Of a DNA stretch of 64,000 nt, positions 8,042 through 16,385 are shown piece after piece (positions within the stretch are counted from its first letter, which is position 1; the number at the start of each line of letters is the position of its first letter). A program made the translations under genes and the position numbers. Origin of the DNA: Alphaproteobacteria bacterium (GTDB lineage: Bacteria; Pseudomonadota; Alphaproteobacteria; JACAEB01). Below the pieces are notes generated by a model. The model was not told where the DNA came from, made no database searches, and was given only the letters and a program-made list of their open reading frames with translations. The stretch spans positions 43,531-107,530 of the forward strand of contig JACKLE010000009.1 of the NCBI GenBank assembly GCA_024236075.1, given 5' to 3'.

Positions 8042-8974
8042 TCAGGGCCGCGCGCGGCCGGTCATCAGGTCCAGGGACTGGACGGCCGCACCGCTCGCGC
8101 CCTTGCCGAGATTGTCGAGGCGCGCGACGAGCAGCGCCTGGCCGTCGCCCTGCGTCCCGAAGACGAAGAGCGTCATGCCGTCCGTGCCGTTGTCGCCTTC
8201 GGGATCGAGCGTCGAGAGCGCGGCGGCCTCCGCGCGCGGCGCGACGCGGACGCTCGTGCCCGCATAGGCCGCCTCGAGGCACGATTGAAGATCCGCGAGG
8301 CCGGGCCCGGCCGGCAGCGCCCAGAGCTGGAGCGGCACGCTCACCAGCATCCCGCGATAGAGCCGCGCGACGCTCGGCACGAAGAGCGGGCGATGCGCGA
8401 GGCCGGCATGGACGCGCATCTCCTCGACATGCTTGTGGCGGAGCGAGAGAGCATAGAGGCGGAACGCCTCGTCCGTGTGGCCGGGCGCGGAGACGTCCTC
8501 GAACTCCGCGATCATCTTCTTTCCGCCCCCGGAATAGCCCGAGACGGCGTTGACCGTCACGGGAAAGTCCGTGGGCAGAATTTGCGCCCGCACGAGGGGC
8601 GCGAGGAGCGCGACGGCCCCGGTCGGATAGCAGCCGGGATTGGAAACGCGCCGCGCCTTCGCGATCTTCTCCGCATGTCCCGGCGCGAGCTCGGCGAAGC
8701 CGTAGACCCAGTCCGGCGCCGTGCGGTGCGCCGTCGAGGCATCGATGATGCGGGTCGCGTCGTTCGTGACGAGGCTCACCGCCTCCTTGGCCGCCTCGTC
8801 GGGGAGGCAGAGGATCGCGATATCGGCCGCGTTCAGCACGCTTGCGCGCGCGGACAGATCCTTGCGCGCGTCGCCGAGCGTCAGAATCTCGAGATCGTCG
8901 CGGCCGGCCACGCGCTCGCGGATCTCAAGCCCCGTCGTTCCCGCCTCGCCGTCGATGAAGATCTTCGTCGTCAT
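8042..8974 (-). CDS. argC: N-acetyl-gamma-glutamyl-phosphate reductase, type 2
   Basis: A 310-residue enzyme of arginine biosynthesis that reduces N-acetylglutamyl phosphate to the semialdehyde with NADPH. The N-terminal dinucleotide-binding part contains DGEAGTTG, and the active-site cysteine lies in SNPGCYPTG, followed by the family stretch VNAVSGYSGGGKKM. The length of about 310 residues is that of the shorter type 2 branch. It lies downstream of rplM and rpsI on the same strand, an arrangement known in alphaproteobacteria. About 100 bp separate it from rpsI, with a small palindrome in the gap. ATG at 8974 matches the family's N-terminus. Confidence 0.95.
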   Translation of the reverse strand: MTTKIFIDGEAGTTGLEIRERVAGRDDLEILTLGDARKDLSARASVLNAADIAILCLPDEAAKEAVSLVTNDATRIIDASTAHRTAPDWVYGFAELAPGHAEKIAKARRVSNPGCYPTGAVALLAPLVRAQILPTDFPVTVNAVSGYSGGGKKMIAEFEDVSAPGHTDEAFRLYALSLRHKHVEEMRVHAGLAHRPLFVPSVARLYRGMLVSVPLQLWALPAGPGLADLQSCLEAAYAGTSVRVAPRAEAAALSTLDPEGDNGTDGMTLFVFGTQGDGQALLVARLDNLGKGASGAAVQSLDLMTGRARP

Positions 8975-9078
8975 GGCGCCTCGCACCATCCGCTCCGCTT
9001 CCCCCTCCCCCAAGGGAGAGGGACCCGGCGGCACCCTCGCGCACAAGAATCCGATACGGGCCGGAAAATCCAGGCGGC

Positions 9079-9570
9079 CTAGCGTTTCGAGAACTGGAAG
9101 CTGCGGCGGGCCTTGGCGCGGCCGTACTTCTTGCGCTCCACCACGCGGCTGTCGCGGGTGAGGAAGCCGTGGCCCTTGAGGACGCCGCGCAGATCGGGCT
9201 CGGAGAGCGTCAGCGCCTTGGCGATGCCGTGGCGCACGGCGCCGGCCTGGCCCGAAAGCCCGCCGCCGAGCACGGTGCACTCGATGTCGTACTGCGTCGC
9301 GCGGTTCGCGACGACGAGGGGCTGGCGCAGGATCATCTGCAGCACCGGACGGGCGAAATAGGTCTCGACCGGCTTGCCGTTGACGGTGATGCGGCCGGGG
9401 CCGGGGCGCACCCAGACGCGCGCGACCGCGTTCTTGCGCTTGCCGGTCGCGTAGGAGCGGCCCTGCTCGTCCACCTTGCGCTCGCGCGTCTGGTCGGCGA
9501 TCGCCTGCTCGCGCTGATCCTCGCTGAGGCGGCTCAGATCCTTGAGGGTCCGCGGTCCTTCTTCGGCCAT
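9079..9570 (-). CDS. rpsI: 30S ribosomal protein S9
   Basis: Ribosomal protein S9 of 163 residues. The conserved core begins at YATGKRKNAVARVW and ends with the family's C-terminal tail RRSFQFSKR, which reaches into the ribosomal P site. About 35 extra N-terminal residues, charged and Glu/Arg-rich, are typical for alphaproteobacterial S9. It lies 2 bp after rplM on the same strand, which is the conserved L13-S9 operon pair, so expression is almost surely joint from a promoter upstream of rplM. Confidence 0.98.
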   Translation of the reverse strand: MAEEGPRTLKDLSRLSEDQREQAIADQTRERKVDEQGRSYATGKRKNAVARVWVRPGPGRITVNGKPVETYFARPVLQMILRQPLVVANRATQYDIECTVLGGGLSGQAGAVRHGIAKALTLSEPDLRGVLKGHGFLTRDSRVVERKKYGRAKARRSFQFSKR

Positions 9571-9572
9571 GG

Positions 9573-10058
9573 TCAGTCTCGCGCGTTCTTGGGGTTCAGG
9601 GCGGCGATGTCGAGCTTTTCGGGCGCCTGGGCGGCATGGGGATGCTCCGGGCCCTTGTAGACGCGCAGCTTCGCAAGCTGGCGGCGCGCGAGAGGGCTTT
9701 CCTTCGGCAGCATGCGCTCGACCGCCTTCTCGATCACGCGCTCGGGAAAGCGCCCGTCGAGAATCTTGCCGGCCGTGCGCTCCTTGATGCCGCCCGGATA
9801 GCCGGTGTGCCAGTAATAGGTCTTGTCCTGGCGCTTCTTGCCGGTCAGCGCGACCTTCTCCGCGTTGACGACGACGACATGGTCGCCGCAATCGACATGG
9901 GGCGTGTAGCGCGCCTTGTGCTTGCCCCTGAGGCGCATCGCGATGAGCGCGGCGAGGCGGCCGACGACGAGCCCTTCGGCGTCGATGACCCACCATTTGG
10001 CTTCGACTTCGCCGGGCTTGGCGGAATAGGTGCGGCTTGCGGCCGATGTGCGTCTCAT
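9573..10058 (-). CDS. rplM: 50S ribosomal protein L13
   Basis: Ribosomal protein L13 of 161 residues, an early-assembling protein of the large subunit. Family signatures include WWVIDAEG near the N-terminus, VVVVNAEKVALTGKK, and the conserved YWHTGYPGG and RMLPKE segments. It is the first gene of the leftward rplM-rpsI(-argC) run. The upstream gap to 10255 is a divergent promoter region shared with a CoA-binding protein gene. Confidence 0.98.
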   Translation of the reverse strand: MRRTSAASRTYSAKPGEVEAKWWVIDAEGLVVGRLAALIAMRLRGKHKARYTPHVDCGDHVVVVNAEKVALTGKKRQDKTYYWHTGYPGGIKERTAGKILDGRFPERVIEKAVERMLPKESPLARRQLAKLRVYKGPEHPHAAQAPEKLDIAALNPKNARD

Positions 10059-10254
10059 GGGGCGACCTGAACGGGCGTATACGGGCGTATGATGGCCTTG
10101 CCGGCTTGCCGGGCGGGAATTTGCCTGCGCGCCGAAGGCATGCGGAAATAGCCGCGAACGACCGCAGTGTCAATGCTCGAGCGCGCCCGAATGCCTTATT
10201 TTTTCAGCGCGTTAGAGCCGAGGTATCATGTTACCGCATAAATCCGGAGGTTCC

Positions 10255-10683
10255 GTGACGAGCCGAGCGAGCGACGCCGAAATCCGCGAGATCCTCGAAG
10301 GCGCCCGCGTCATCGCCATGGTCGGCGCGAGCGACAGGCCCCACCGCGACTCCCATGTCGTGATGGCGCGCCTCCTCGAGCGCGGCTACCGGGTGATCCC
10401 GGTCAATCCGGGCCTCGCCGGCAAGTCCGTTCTCGGCCAGCGCGCCGTCGCGCGGCTCGAGGACATCGCCGAGGGCATCGACATCGTCGACATCTTCCGC
10501 CGCCCCGTGGACGTGCCGCCCGTCGTGGCGAGCGCCATCGCCGTCAAGGCGAAGGCCGTATGGATGCAGCTCGGCATCGTGCACGAGGAGGCCGCCGCCG
10601 CGGCGCGCGCCGCGGGCCTCAAGGTCGTGATGGACCGCTGCATCAAGATCGAGGTGCTTCGCCTCGACCTGCACGCGGGCTAA
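10255..10683 (+). CDS. CoA-binding domain protein (YccU-like)
   Basis: A 142-residue single-domain protein with a Rossmann-like CoA-binding fold. The start of the fold reads VIAMVGASDRPHRDS, and later segments YRVIPVNPG and AKAVWMQLGIVHEEA match the YccU/CoA-binding family; the late cysteine in VMDRCIKIE is a family hallmark. GTG at 10255 is preferred because GGAGG lies 5 bp upstream; an in-frame ATG at 10228 is the alternative. It may bind CoA or a related nucleotide in the cytoplasm, but no reaction is established. It directly precedes the homocysteine synthase gene by 40 bp, so the two are likely co-transcribed. Confidence 0.88.
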   Translation: MTSRASDAEIREILEGARVIAMVGASDRPHRDSHVVMARLLERGYRVIPVNPGLAGKSVLGQRAVARLEDIAEGIDIVDIFRRPVDVPPVVASAIAVKAKAVWMQLGIVHEEAAAAARAAGLKVVMDRCIKIEVLRLDLHAG

Positions 10684-10723
10684 TGTGCCCGGCCAACCTC
10701 ACAGAGACGCAAAGAGGACTTCC

Positions 10724-12028
10724 ATGACCGAGAGCGCGAAGATGGACGGCTTCGAGACGAAGATGATCCATGCGGGAGCCCAGCCGGACCCGACGACCAA
10801 GGCCCGGGCGACCCCCATCTATCAGACGACGTCCTATGTGTTCGACGATGTCGAGCACGCGGCCTCGCTCTTCGACCTGCGCGCGTTCGGGAACGTCTAT
10901 ACGCGCATCATGAATCCGACCAACGACGTGCTGGAGGCGCGCATCGCCGCGCTCGAGGGCGGCTCGGCGGCGCTCGCGGTGGCCTCGGGCCACGCGGCGC
11001 AGGCCATCGCCCTCTACACGCTGATGGGGCCGGGCGACGAGATCGTCGCCTCGCGGAACCTCTATGGCGGCTCGATCAACCAGTTCGGCCTCGCCTTCAA
11101 GAAGTTCGGCTGGAACGTCGCCTGGGTCGACCAAGCGGACGTCGAGAACTTCCGCAAGGCGATCGGGCCGAAGACGAAGGCCGTCTTCATCGAGTCGATC
11201 GCCAATCCGGGCGGCATCGTCTCGGACATGTCGCCCATCGCGAAGATCGCGCACGAGGCGGGCGTGCCCCTCATCGTCGACAACACGCTGGCGACGCCCT
11301 ATCTCTGCCGCCCCATCGAGCACGGCGCCGACATCGTCGTGCATTCGGCGACGAAGTTCCTCGGCGGCCACGGCAACTCGATCGCCGGCCTCATCGTTGA
11401 CTCTGGCAGGTTCGATTGGGGGTCGGGAAAGTTCCCGACCCTGAGCGAGCCCAATCCCTCCTATCACGGAATGAAGCTGTGGGAGGCCTTCGGGAACGTG
11501 CCGGGCATGGGCAACATCGCCTTCGCCATCGCCTGCCGGACGCTGGGCCTCAGGGATCTCGGCCCCGCCCTCTCGCCGATGAACGCCTTCTTCGTGCTGA
11601 TGGGCATCGAGACGCTGAGCCTCAGGATGGAGCGCCACTGCGCGAACGCGCTCGCCGTCGCCGAGCATCTCCAGGGCCATCCGAAAGTCGGCTGGGTCTC
11701 CTATGCGGGCCTCCGGAACGACCGCTACAACGCGCTCGCCAAGCGCTACTGCCCCAAGGGGGCCGGCGCCGTCTTCACCTTCGGCGTCAAGGGCGGCTAC
11801 GAGGCCGGCATCAAGCTCGTGAACTCGGTGAAGCTCTTCAGCCACCTCGCCAATGTGGGCGACGCGAAGAGCCTCATCATCCACCCGGCCTCGACGACGC
11901 ACCGTCAGCTCTCGGACGAGCAGAAGAAGGCGGCCGGCGCCGGGCCCGACGTGGTGCGCCTCTCCGTCGGCATAGAGAGCGTCGGCGACATCCTCGCCGA
12001 TCTCGATCAAGCGCTCGCCAACACGTAG
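10724..12028 (+). CDS. metY: O-acetylhomoserine aminocarboxypropyltransferase (homocysteine synthase)
   Basis: A 434-residue PLP enzyme of the Cys/Met metabolism family. It makes homocysteine from an activated homoserine and sulfide in the cytoplasm. Visible signatures are the N-terminal GAQPDPTTKARATPIYQTTS, the tyrosine/arginine pair in YTRIMNPT, and the PLP lysine in VHSATKFLGGHG. The length and the C-terminal HPASTTHRQLS segment fit the O-acetylhomoserine (MetY) branch rather than cystathionine gamma-synthase; O-succinylhomoserine use cannot be excluded. ATG at 10724 follows AAAGAGGA. A GC-rich hairpin after the stop probably ends the transcript. Confidence 0.9.
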   Translation: MTESAKMDGFETKMIHAGAQPDPTTKARATPIYQTTSYVFDDVEHAASLFDLRAFGNVYTRIMNPTNDVLEARIAALEGGSAALAVASGHAAQAIALYTLMGPGDEIVASRNLYGGSINQFGLAFKKFGWNVAWVDQADVENFRKAIGPKTKAVFIESIANPGGIVSDMSPIAKIAHEAGVPLIVDNTLATPYLCRPIEHGADIVVHSATKFLGGHGNSIAGLIVDSGRFDWGSGKFPTLSEPNPSYHGMKLWEAFGNVPGMGNIAFAIACRTLGLRDLGPALSPMNAFFVLMGIETLSLRMERHCANALAVAEHLQGHPKVGWVSYAGLRNDRYNALAKRYCPKGAGAVFTFGVKGGYEAGIKLVNSVKLFSHLANVGDAKSLIIHPASTTHRQLSDEQKKAAGAGPDVVRLSVGIESVGDILADLDQALANT

Positions 12029-12037
12029 AAATGAAAG

Positions 12038-12060
12038 AGGGGGAGGTCGTCCCTCCCCCT
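12038..12060. terminator. GC-rich hairpin between convergent genes
   Basis: A 9-bp perfect stem agggggagg/cctccccct with a 5-base loop, lying 10 bp after the metY stop and 8 bp before the stop of the convergent esterase gene. It has no clear T run on either strand, so intrinsic termination is likely but not certain. Confidence 0.5.
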
Positions 12061-12067
12061 CCCCCGC

Positions 12068-13084
12068 TCAATAGCAGTTCGCGTTGACGGTGCACAGGCC
12101 GAAGAACTGGCCCACCGTGCGCACGTGGTTGATGTCGAGATTGCGCCAGCCGAGCTGCAGAAGGACCCGTGCGATCCAGCCGAGCTGGGTGTCTCCGGGC
12201 ACGGAATGCCCGGCGCCGTTGACGCGGATCGTGCGCAGGACGACGCTTCCCGAGCGGCTGTGGTTCGTCCAGTACTGGCGGGAATTGTCGCCGGAGACGG
12301 GGTTCGCCTGGGCGGTCTCCGAGCCCGACGAGGTCACGCCGAACCAGCTCTTCCACTGGTTGATCGTGTTCGTGATCGTGTCGACCTCGCCCTGCCGGCA
12401 GTCGCCGTAGATCGGCGTCGCGATGCAGCCGCCCGCCGGAGGCACGTACTGGTCGCTCTGGCCGTAGAGCAGCACCATCTTGCGCCCGCCCGACTGAAGC
12501 GTCCCCGTGTTCGGGGCCGCGCACTCGTTCTTCTCGGCGAGCCCCGAGATGATCGGCGCGAAGCCCGCGAAGGTGCCGGTCGCCTCCATCGCCAGGCGCT
12601 GCGTCATGAACCCGCCGTTCGAGGCGCCGAGCACATAGACCTTCGAGGTGTCGATGTCGTGGTTCGACTCGAACCAGTCGACGAGCTCGACGAGGAAGCC
12701 GACATCGTCCTCCTCGCTCATGTCGCCGTTCACGGGATCGTAGCCGCCGTCGCCGGGGGTCGTGGAGGCGGCGCGGCAGTCGTTCCAGTTCCGCGTCTCC
12801 GGCTCGCCCTCGGGATAGACGACCCAGAACTTGTTGGCCTCCGCGGCGTCGTTCCAGCGGCCGTCGTAATTGTCCATGGCGTCCTCGGCCGTGCCGTTGC
12901 CGCCATGCAGCACGATGACGAGCGGCTTGTTCGTCGTCATGCTCGAAGGCTCGAAATAGGTGAAGGTGCGCGTCAGGCCGTCCCAGCTCAGCGAATCGTC
13001 GACGAGCGTTCCGGCGTTTGCGGACGTCGCGAGGCAAAGCGCCCCCGTCGCGGCGAGAATGCTCGCCGCCAGTGCGTTACGCAT
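12068..13084 (-). CDS. PHB-depolymerase family extracellular esterase
   Basis: A 338-residue secreted alpha/beta hydrolase of the polyhydroxybutyrate depolymerase/feruloyl esterase family (LpqC-like). The signal peptide ends at about residue 21 (TSANA-GTL). The mature protein shows the oxyanion segment VIVLHGGNG, the nucleophile box LGASNGGFM, and a late histidine in NGAGHSVPG. Two methionines are possible at the start; the one at 13084 has AGGAGG at good distance, while 13090 is too close to it. Several cysteines suggest disulfides. It could degrade polyester outside the cell or hydrolyse other esters; no separate substrate-binding domain is visible, so activity on solid polymer is uncertain. 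Confidence 0.85.
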   Translation of the reverse strand: MRNALAASILAATGALCLATSANAGTLVDDSLSWDGLTRTFTYFEPSSMTTNKPLVIVLHGGNGTAEDAMDNYDGRWNDAAEANKFWVVYPEGEPETRNWNDCRAASTTPGDGGYDPVNGDMSEEDDVGFLVELVDWFESNHDIDTSKVYVLGASNGGFMTQRLAMEATGTFAGFAPIISGLAEKNECAAPNTGTLQSGGRKMVLLYGQSDQYVPPAGGCIATPIYGDCRQGEVDTITNTINQWKSWFGVTSSGSETAQANPVSGDNSRQYWTNHSRSGSVVLRTIRVNGAGHSVPGDTQLGWIARVLLQLGWRNLDINHVRTVGQFFGLCTVNANCY

Positions 13085-13308
13085 TGGCATTCCTCCTGAT
13101 GTCTTTGTTGTTGTGAAGCAACGCGGTACGCGACACGGCGCACACATTGGCGAACGACTCGGCGCCGTGCCTGTAAATCACTGGTAACAGGATTGGCGCC
13201 GCGAGGTAACGGGCAGCAATGTGCGGGAGGGGGACGCAAGAATGCCGGACGCAGGTGTCATGATCGTAGGCGGACGAAGAGGCGACGCCCCCTCGTCCGC
13301 CTACGGCA

Positions 13309-13566
13309 TCACCGGTTGTCGAGCTGCGCGCGCACGGCCGCGAGGCCCGTTCGCGTGATGCGGTAGGGCGCTCCGTCGTGCGAGGCGATGAAGCGGCGCC
13401 GCTTGAGGCGCCGGAAGAGCGCGAGCGTGCACTCGGCGAGGAGCCAGCCCTCGCGGGTCTGGCAACGCGCCTCGAGGATGCGCCCGTGCGCGTCCCTCTC
13501 AAGGCGAATGAATCCGCCCTGCGCGAGCGCATGCAGCGCGCGCTGCTCGCTTTTCGAGATGTTCAA
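13309..13566 (-). CDS. yjhX: YjhX family protein (UPF0386)
   Basis: An 85-residue protein closely matching the E. coli YjhX pattern: NISKSEQRALHALAQGG at the N-terminus, EGWLLAECTL in the middle and an end of RAQLDNR. TTG at 13566 is chosen because it gives exactly the family's length and N-terminus, with GGAG about 8 bp upstream; an upstream ATG at 13617 would add 17 unlikely residues. The family is annotated as a possible toxin paired with the acetyltransferase YjhQ, but that partner is not adjacent here, so a toxin role is not supported by context. It is small, basic and probably nucleic-acid binding (inference). Confidence 0.85.
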   Translation of the reverse strand: MNISKSEQRALHALAQGGFIRLERDAHGRILEARCQTREGWLLAECTLALFRRLKRRRFIASHDGAPYRITRTGLAAVRAQLDNR

Positions 13567-13778
13567 GATGAAGCTCCGTGTCCGAATCGTCGGCAAGCCC
13601 CGTCCGCCGCAATTCATGCGGCGGAGGCGGGCGGCTCAGAGGGCGGCGGCGCCGCCCCGTTCGGACACAAGCTCTGACATCGAGGCTCCGTATGGTGGAG
13701 GTCCCGAGAATATCCGGCTCCGCCCCGGTCGATCAAGCCGATCTCAAGGCGGCGACGGGCGGGGCCGAAACGGAGGAG

Positions 13779-13822
13779 CGGCCGCCCTGCCGAAGATATG
13801 TCTCGGGAGGCAGGACGGCCGC
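13779..13822. other. Long hairpin in 308-bp gap between ctaA and yjhX
   Basis: A 14-bp stem gcggccgccctgcc/ggcaggacggccgc with one G-T pair and a 16-base loop. It lies about 50 bp downstream of the leftward ctaA gene and about 210 bp upstream of yjhX. It could terminate ctaA transcription; no T run is obvious. The rest of the gap 13567-13874 shows no gene I can support. Confidence 0.4.
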
Positions 13823-13874
13823 TTGGATCCGTAGGCGCTGCTGGCTGGACCACGCCGGCGGATCGAAGGAGAGC

Positions 13875-14999
13875 CTAGCGCGCCGGGTCCTTCGCGGCTG
13901 TGACGGCGGTCACGCTCGGCGCGGGAATTGCCGCGGGCACCCGGCCTGAGGCTCCCGCCAGGGCCTCGTGGGCCGCCGCGAGCGCGGCGGCCAGGAGAAG
14001 TAGCGCCCCGGCCTGATGAGCGAGCGCGAGGCCGATGGGCACGACGGCGAGAAGCGTCGCGATGCCGAGGGCGATCTGCAGGACGACCGCCGCGAGGACG
14101 AGGTCGATCCGCCGCGCGAGCGGCCCCGACAGGCCCCGCAGGCGCAACGCCCATAAGGCGCAGGCCGAGCCCGCGACGAGATAGGCGAGAAGCCGGTGGT
14201 CGAACTGCACCGCGATGCGGTTCTCGAAGAGGTTTCGCCACCAGGGCTCCAGCGCGAAAAGGCCCTCCGGGACGAAACGCCCGTCCATCAGCGGGAAGGT
14301 GTTGTAGGCGAGGCCGGCATCGAGGCCGGCGACGAATCCGCCCGCGAGCATCTGCGCATAGACGAGGCCGGCGAAGGCGAGGAGCGCGCGCCCGACGGGG
14401 CGCGGCGCGGGCCGCCGCTGCGTGGCTTCCCGGCGCGGCCAGAGCGAGAGGGCGAGCCAGAGGATGGCCGCGAAGAGCGCGACCGCGAGGGCGAGATGCA
14501 TCACCAGCCGGTACTGGCTCACATCCGTGCGCACCGAGAGGCCGGACATCACCATGTACCAGCCGACGGCGCCCTGAAGCCCCCCGAGCAGGAAGACGGC
14601 GAGCAGCCGCCCGGCGAGCGCGCGCGTCAGGCGGCGGCGGACGAGGAACGCCGCGAACGGCACGAAGAAGGCGATGCCGACGAGCCGCCCGAGGAAGCGG
14701 TGCCCCCACTCCCACCAGTAGATCGCCTTGAAGCCGTCGAGCGACATCCCCTTCTTCTCGAGGCGGTATTCGGGGATCGCCGCGTATTTGGCGAACTCCT
14801 CGCGCCACCCGGCCTCGCTCAAGGGCGGGACGATGCCGGTCACGGGGCGCCATTCGGTGATGGAAAGGCCGGAATCGGTGAGGCGCGTCGCGCCGCCGAC
14901 GAGCACCATGGCCGCGACGAGGACGCCCATTCCCAGCAGCCAAAGCGCCACCGCCTTGCGGTCGCGCTCGCTCATCTGCGTCGCGAAGAGGGCTCGCAT
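13875..14999 (-). CDS. ctaA: Heme A synthase (COX15/CtaA family)
   Basis: An integral membrane protein of 374 residues with about eight transmembrane segments. It oxidises heme O to heme A for aa3-type cytochrome oxidase. COX15-type signatures are GGATRLTDSGLSITEWRP after the first membrane segment, the heme-ligand histidines in WEWGHRFLGR, and later histidines in VMHLALA, QFDHRLLAY and LAHQAGA. ATG at 14999 follows AAGGAG. It is divergent from the MaoC gene. Its presence implies an aa3-type oxidase elsewhere in the genome. Confidence 0.93.
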   Translation of the reverse strand: MRALFATQMSERDRKAVALWLLGMGVLVAAMVLVGGATRLTDSGLSITEWRPVTGIVPPLSEAGWREEFAKYAAIPEYRLEKKGMSLDGFKAIYWWEWGHRFLGRLVGIAFFVPFAAFLVRRRLTRALAGRLLAVFLLGGLQGAVGWYMVMSGLSVRTDVSQYRLVMHLALAVALFAAILWLALSLWPRREATQRRPAPRPVGRALLAFAGLVYAQMLAGGFVAGLDAGLAYNTFPLMDGRFVPEGLFALEPWWRNLFENRIAVQFDHRLLAYLVAGSACALWALRLRGLSGPLARRIDLVLAAVVLQIALGIATLLAVVPIGLALAHQAGALLLLAAALAAAHEALAGASGRVPAAIPAPSVTAVTAAKDPAR

Positions 15000-15124
15000 G
15001 CGCCGTCGCTCCTTGCTTCGGGCGCCCAAGCTAGCCAGGATCGCGCCCATTGCCACCCCCGCGCCGCGGCGACCTTTGGCCGCGCGCCGGCCCAAGGCTC
15101 CCGTCGGCCCGAGAGGAAACCGCC

Positions 15125-15991
15125 ATGGCCATCAAACCGGAAATGCTCCTGAAGGTCGGCAACGAGCCCAGCGAGAGCGCCTATTCCGACATTCACGTCA
15201 TGCTCTACGCGCTCGGCGTCGGCATGGGGCGCGACCCGATGAATCCCGACGAGCTGCCCTATGTCTACGAGCGGGGCCTCAAGACGCTTCCCACGCTGCT
15301 CACCGTCATCACCCGCCCCTCCTTCGGCGGCAATCTGCTCGGCGATGCGGGCGTCAATCTCGTCATGCTGGTGCACGGCGAGCAGCGCCTCCGGCTCGAG
15401 AAGCCCATCCCGCCCAAGGGCGAGCTCCTGACGCTGACGAAGCCCCTCGCGCTGCTCGACAAGGGCAAGGAGAAGGGCGCCGTCTACATCACCGAATCGG
15501 AGATCCGCCTCAAGGGCTCAAACGAGCTTCTCGGCACGCTCGGCTCGACGCTGATGTTCCGGGGCGATGGCGGCTTCGGCGGGCCCTCGAGCGGCGGGCC
15601 GGAGCCCCACGAGCTTCCCGGCCGCGCGCCCGACCTCACCGTCGAAATGCCGACGCGGGCCGACCAGGCCCTCCTCTACCGCCTCAACGGCGACCGCAAT
15701 CCGCTGCACTCCGATCCCGAATTCGCGAAGGCGGCCGGCTTTCCGCGCCCGATCCTGCACGGGCTCTGCTCGTACGGCATCGCGGCCCATGCCGTGCTGA
15801 AGGCCGTGTGCGACTACGACCACACGCGCATGAAATCCTTCGACGTGCGCTTCTCGCGGCCCGTCTTTCCGGGCGAGACGCTGCTCGTCGATCTGTGGAC
15901 CGAGAGCAGGCTCGTCTCCTTCCGCGCCCGCATCAAGGAGCGCCCCGAAACGACGGTGCTCAACAATGGGCGATGCGAGCTCTTCCGCTGA
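15125..15991 (+). CDS. MaoC/hydratase-2 family enoyl-CoA hydratase
   Basis: A 288-residue double hot-dog protein. The second half carries the hydratase-2 motif YRLNGDRNPLHSDPEFA, with the catalytic Asp and His, followed by the family's PILHGLCSYG. The first half is a degenerate hot-dog domain. Such enzymes hydrate trans-2-enoyl-CoA to (R)-3-hydroxyacyl-CoA, the form used by PHA synthase, so a link to phaC is plausible but the genes are 10 kb apart. The small membrane-protein gene downstream starts inside it, 26 bp before its stop. No peroxisomal or export signal is seen; it acts in the cytoplasm. Confidence 0.88.
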   Translation: MAIKPEMLLKVGNEPSESAYSDIHVMLYALGVGMGRDPMNPDELPYVYERGLKTLPTLLTVITRPSFGGNLLGDAGVNLVMLVHGEQRLRLEKPIPPKGELLTLTKPLALLDKGKEKGAVYITESEIRLKGSNELLGTLGSTLMFRGDGGFGGPSSGGPEPHELPGRAPDLTVEMPTRADQALLYRLNGDRNPLHSDPEFAKAAGFPRPILHGLCSYGIAAHAVLKAVCDYDHTRMKSFDVRFSRPVFPGETLLVDLWTESRLVSFRARIKERPETTVLNNGRCELFR

Positions 15992-16193
15992 GCGCATGTT
16001 CGCGGCCGCGCGCAAGATCGGAGGCCTTCTCGTCCTCCTCGCGGGGCTCCTCGCCTATCTCGTGGGCGCGGTCAGCCTTCACGAGGCGCTCGCCATCCGC
16101 TTCTGGCCGCTCGACATCCTCTACTACGCGCTGGCGGGCATTGCCTGGGCATTTCCGGCGCGGTATCTCGTCCGCTGGATGACCCGCGCCTGA
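15966..16193 (+). CDS. DUF2842 family small membrane protein
   Basis: A 75-residue protein with two membrane segments (about residues 19-39 and 48-66) and the C-terminal pattern GIAWAFPARYLVRWM that marks the alphaproteobacterial DUF2842 family. It overlaps the end of the MaoC gene by 26 bp in another frame, which suggests translational coupling; the ATG at 15996 (MFAAARK) would avoid the overlap and cannot be excluded. Function is unknown. It is followed 21 bp later by a 27-codon membrane-peptide gene. Confidence 0.75.
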   Translation: MGDASSSAERMFAAARKIGGLLVLLAGLLAYLVGAVSLHEALAIRFWPLDILYYALAGIAWAFPARYLVRWMTRA

Positions 16194-16214
16194 CGCGTCT
16201 TCAAGGAGAGCCCC

Positions 16215-16298
16215 ATGGGTGACGTGCTGATTCCGATCCTCATCTTTCTCGCGGTCTTCGTGGCCCTTAACGTTTTCGAGTTCGGGCGTGTAGACTAA
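16215..16298 (+). CDS. 27-residue single-span membrane peptide
   Basis: A very short reading frame of 27 codons. AAGGAGAG ends 4 bp before the ATG, a strong ribosome site. The peptide is one hydrophobic span (ILIFLAVFVALNVF) with an Asp at residue 3 and a charged C-terminus EFGRVD. The order DUF2842 gene, then this gene, all closely spaced on one strand, supports it as a real gene. I do not recognise the family. Small peptides of this shape often modulate larger membrane complexes; that is inference only. Confidence 0.6.
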   Translation: MGDVLIPILIFLAVFVALNVFEFGRVD

Positions 16299-16385
16299 GG
16301 TCAGGTTTCGCGGGCCCCGCCCGCCGAGAGACCGATCAGAGCGGCGCGCGGCCGCAAGGCGCCGCGTGCAAGGTGGAGGATCCCC

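Noticed and set aside
9003..9022. Third copy of the compound intergenic repeat before argC
   Set aside because: Only a ccctcccc/ggagaggg-like hairpin is present; the other two hairpins are missing, so it may be a simple chance palindrome or a small remnant.
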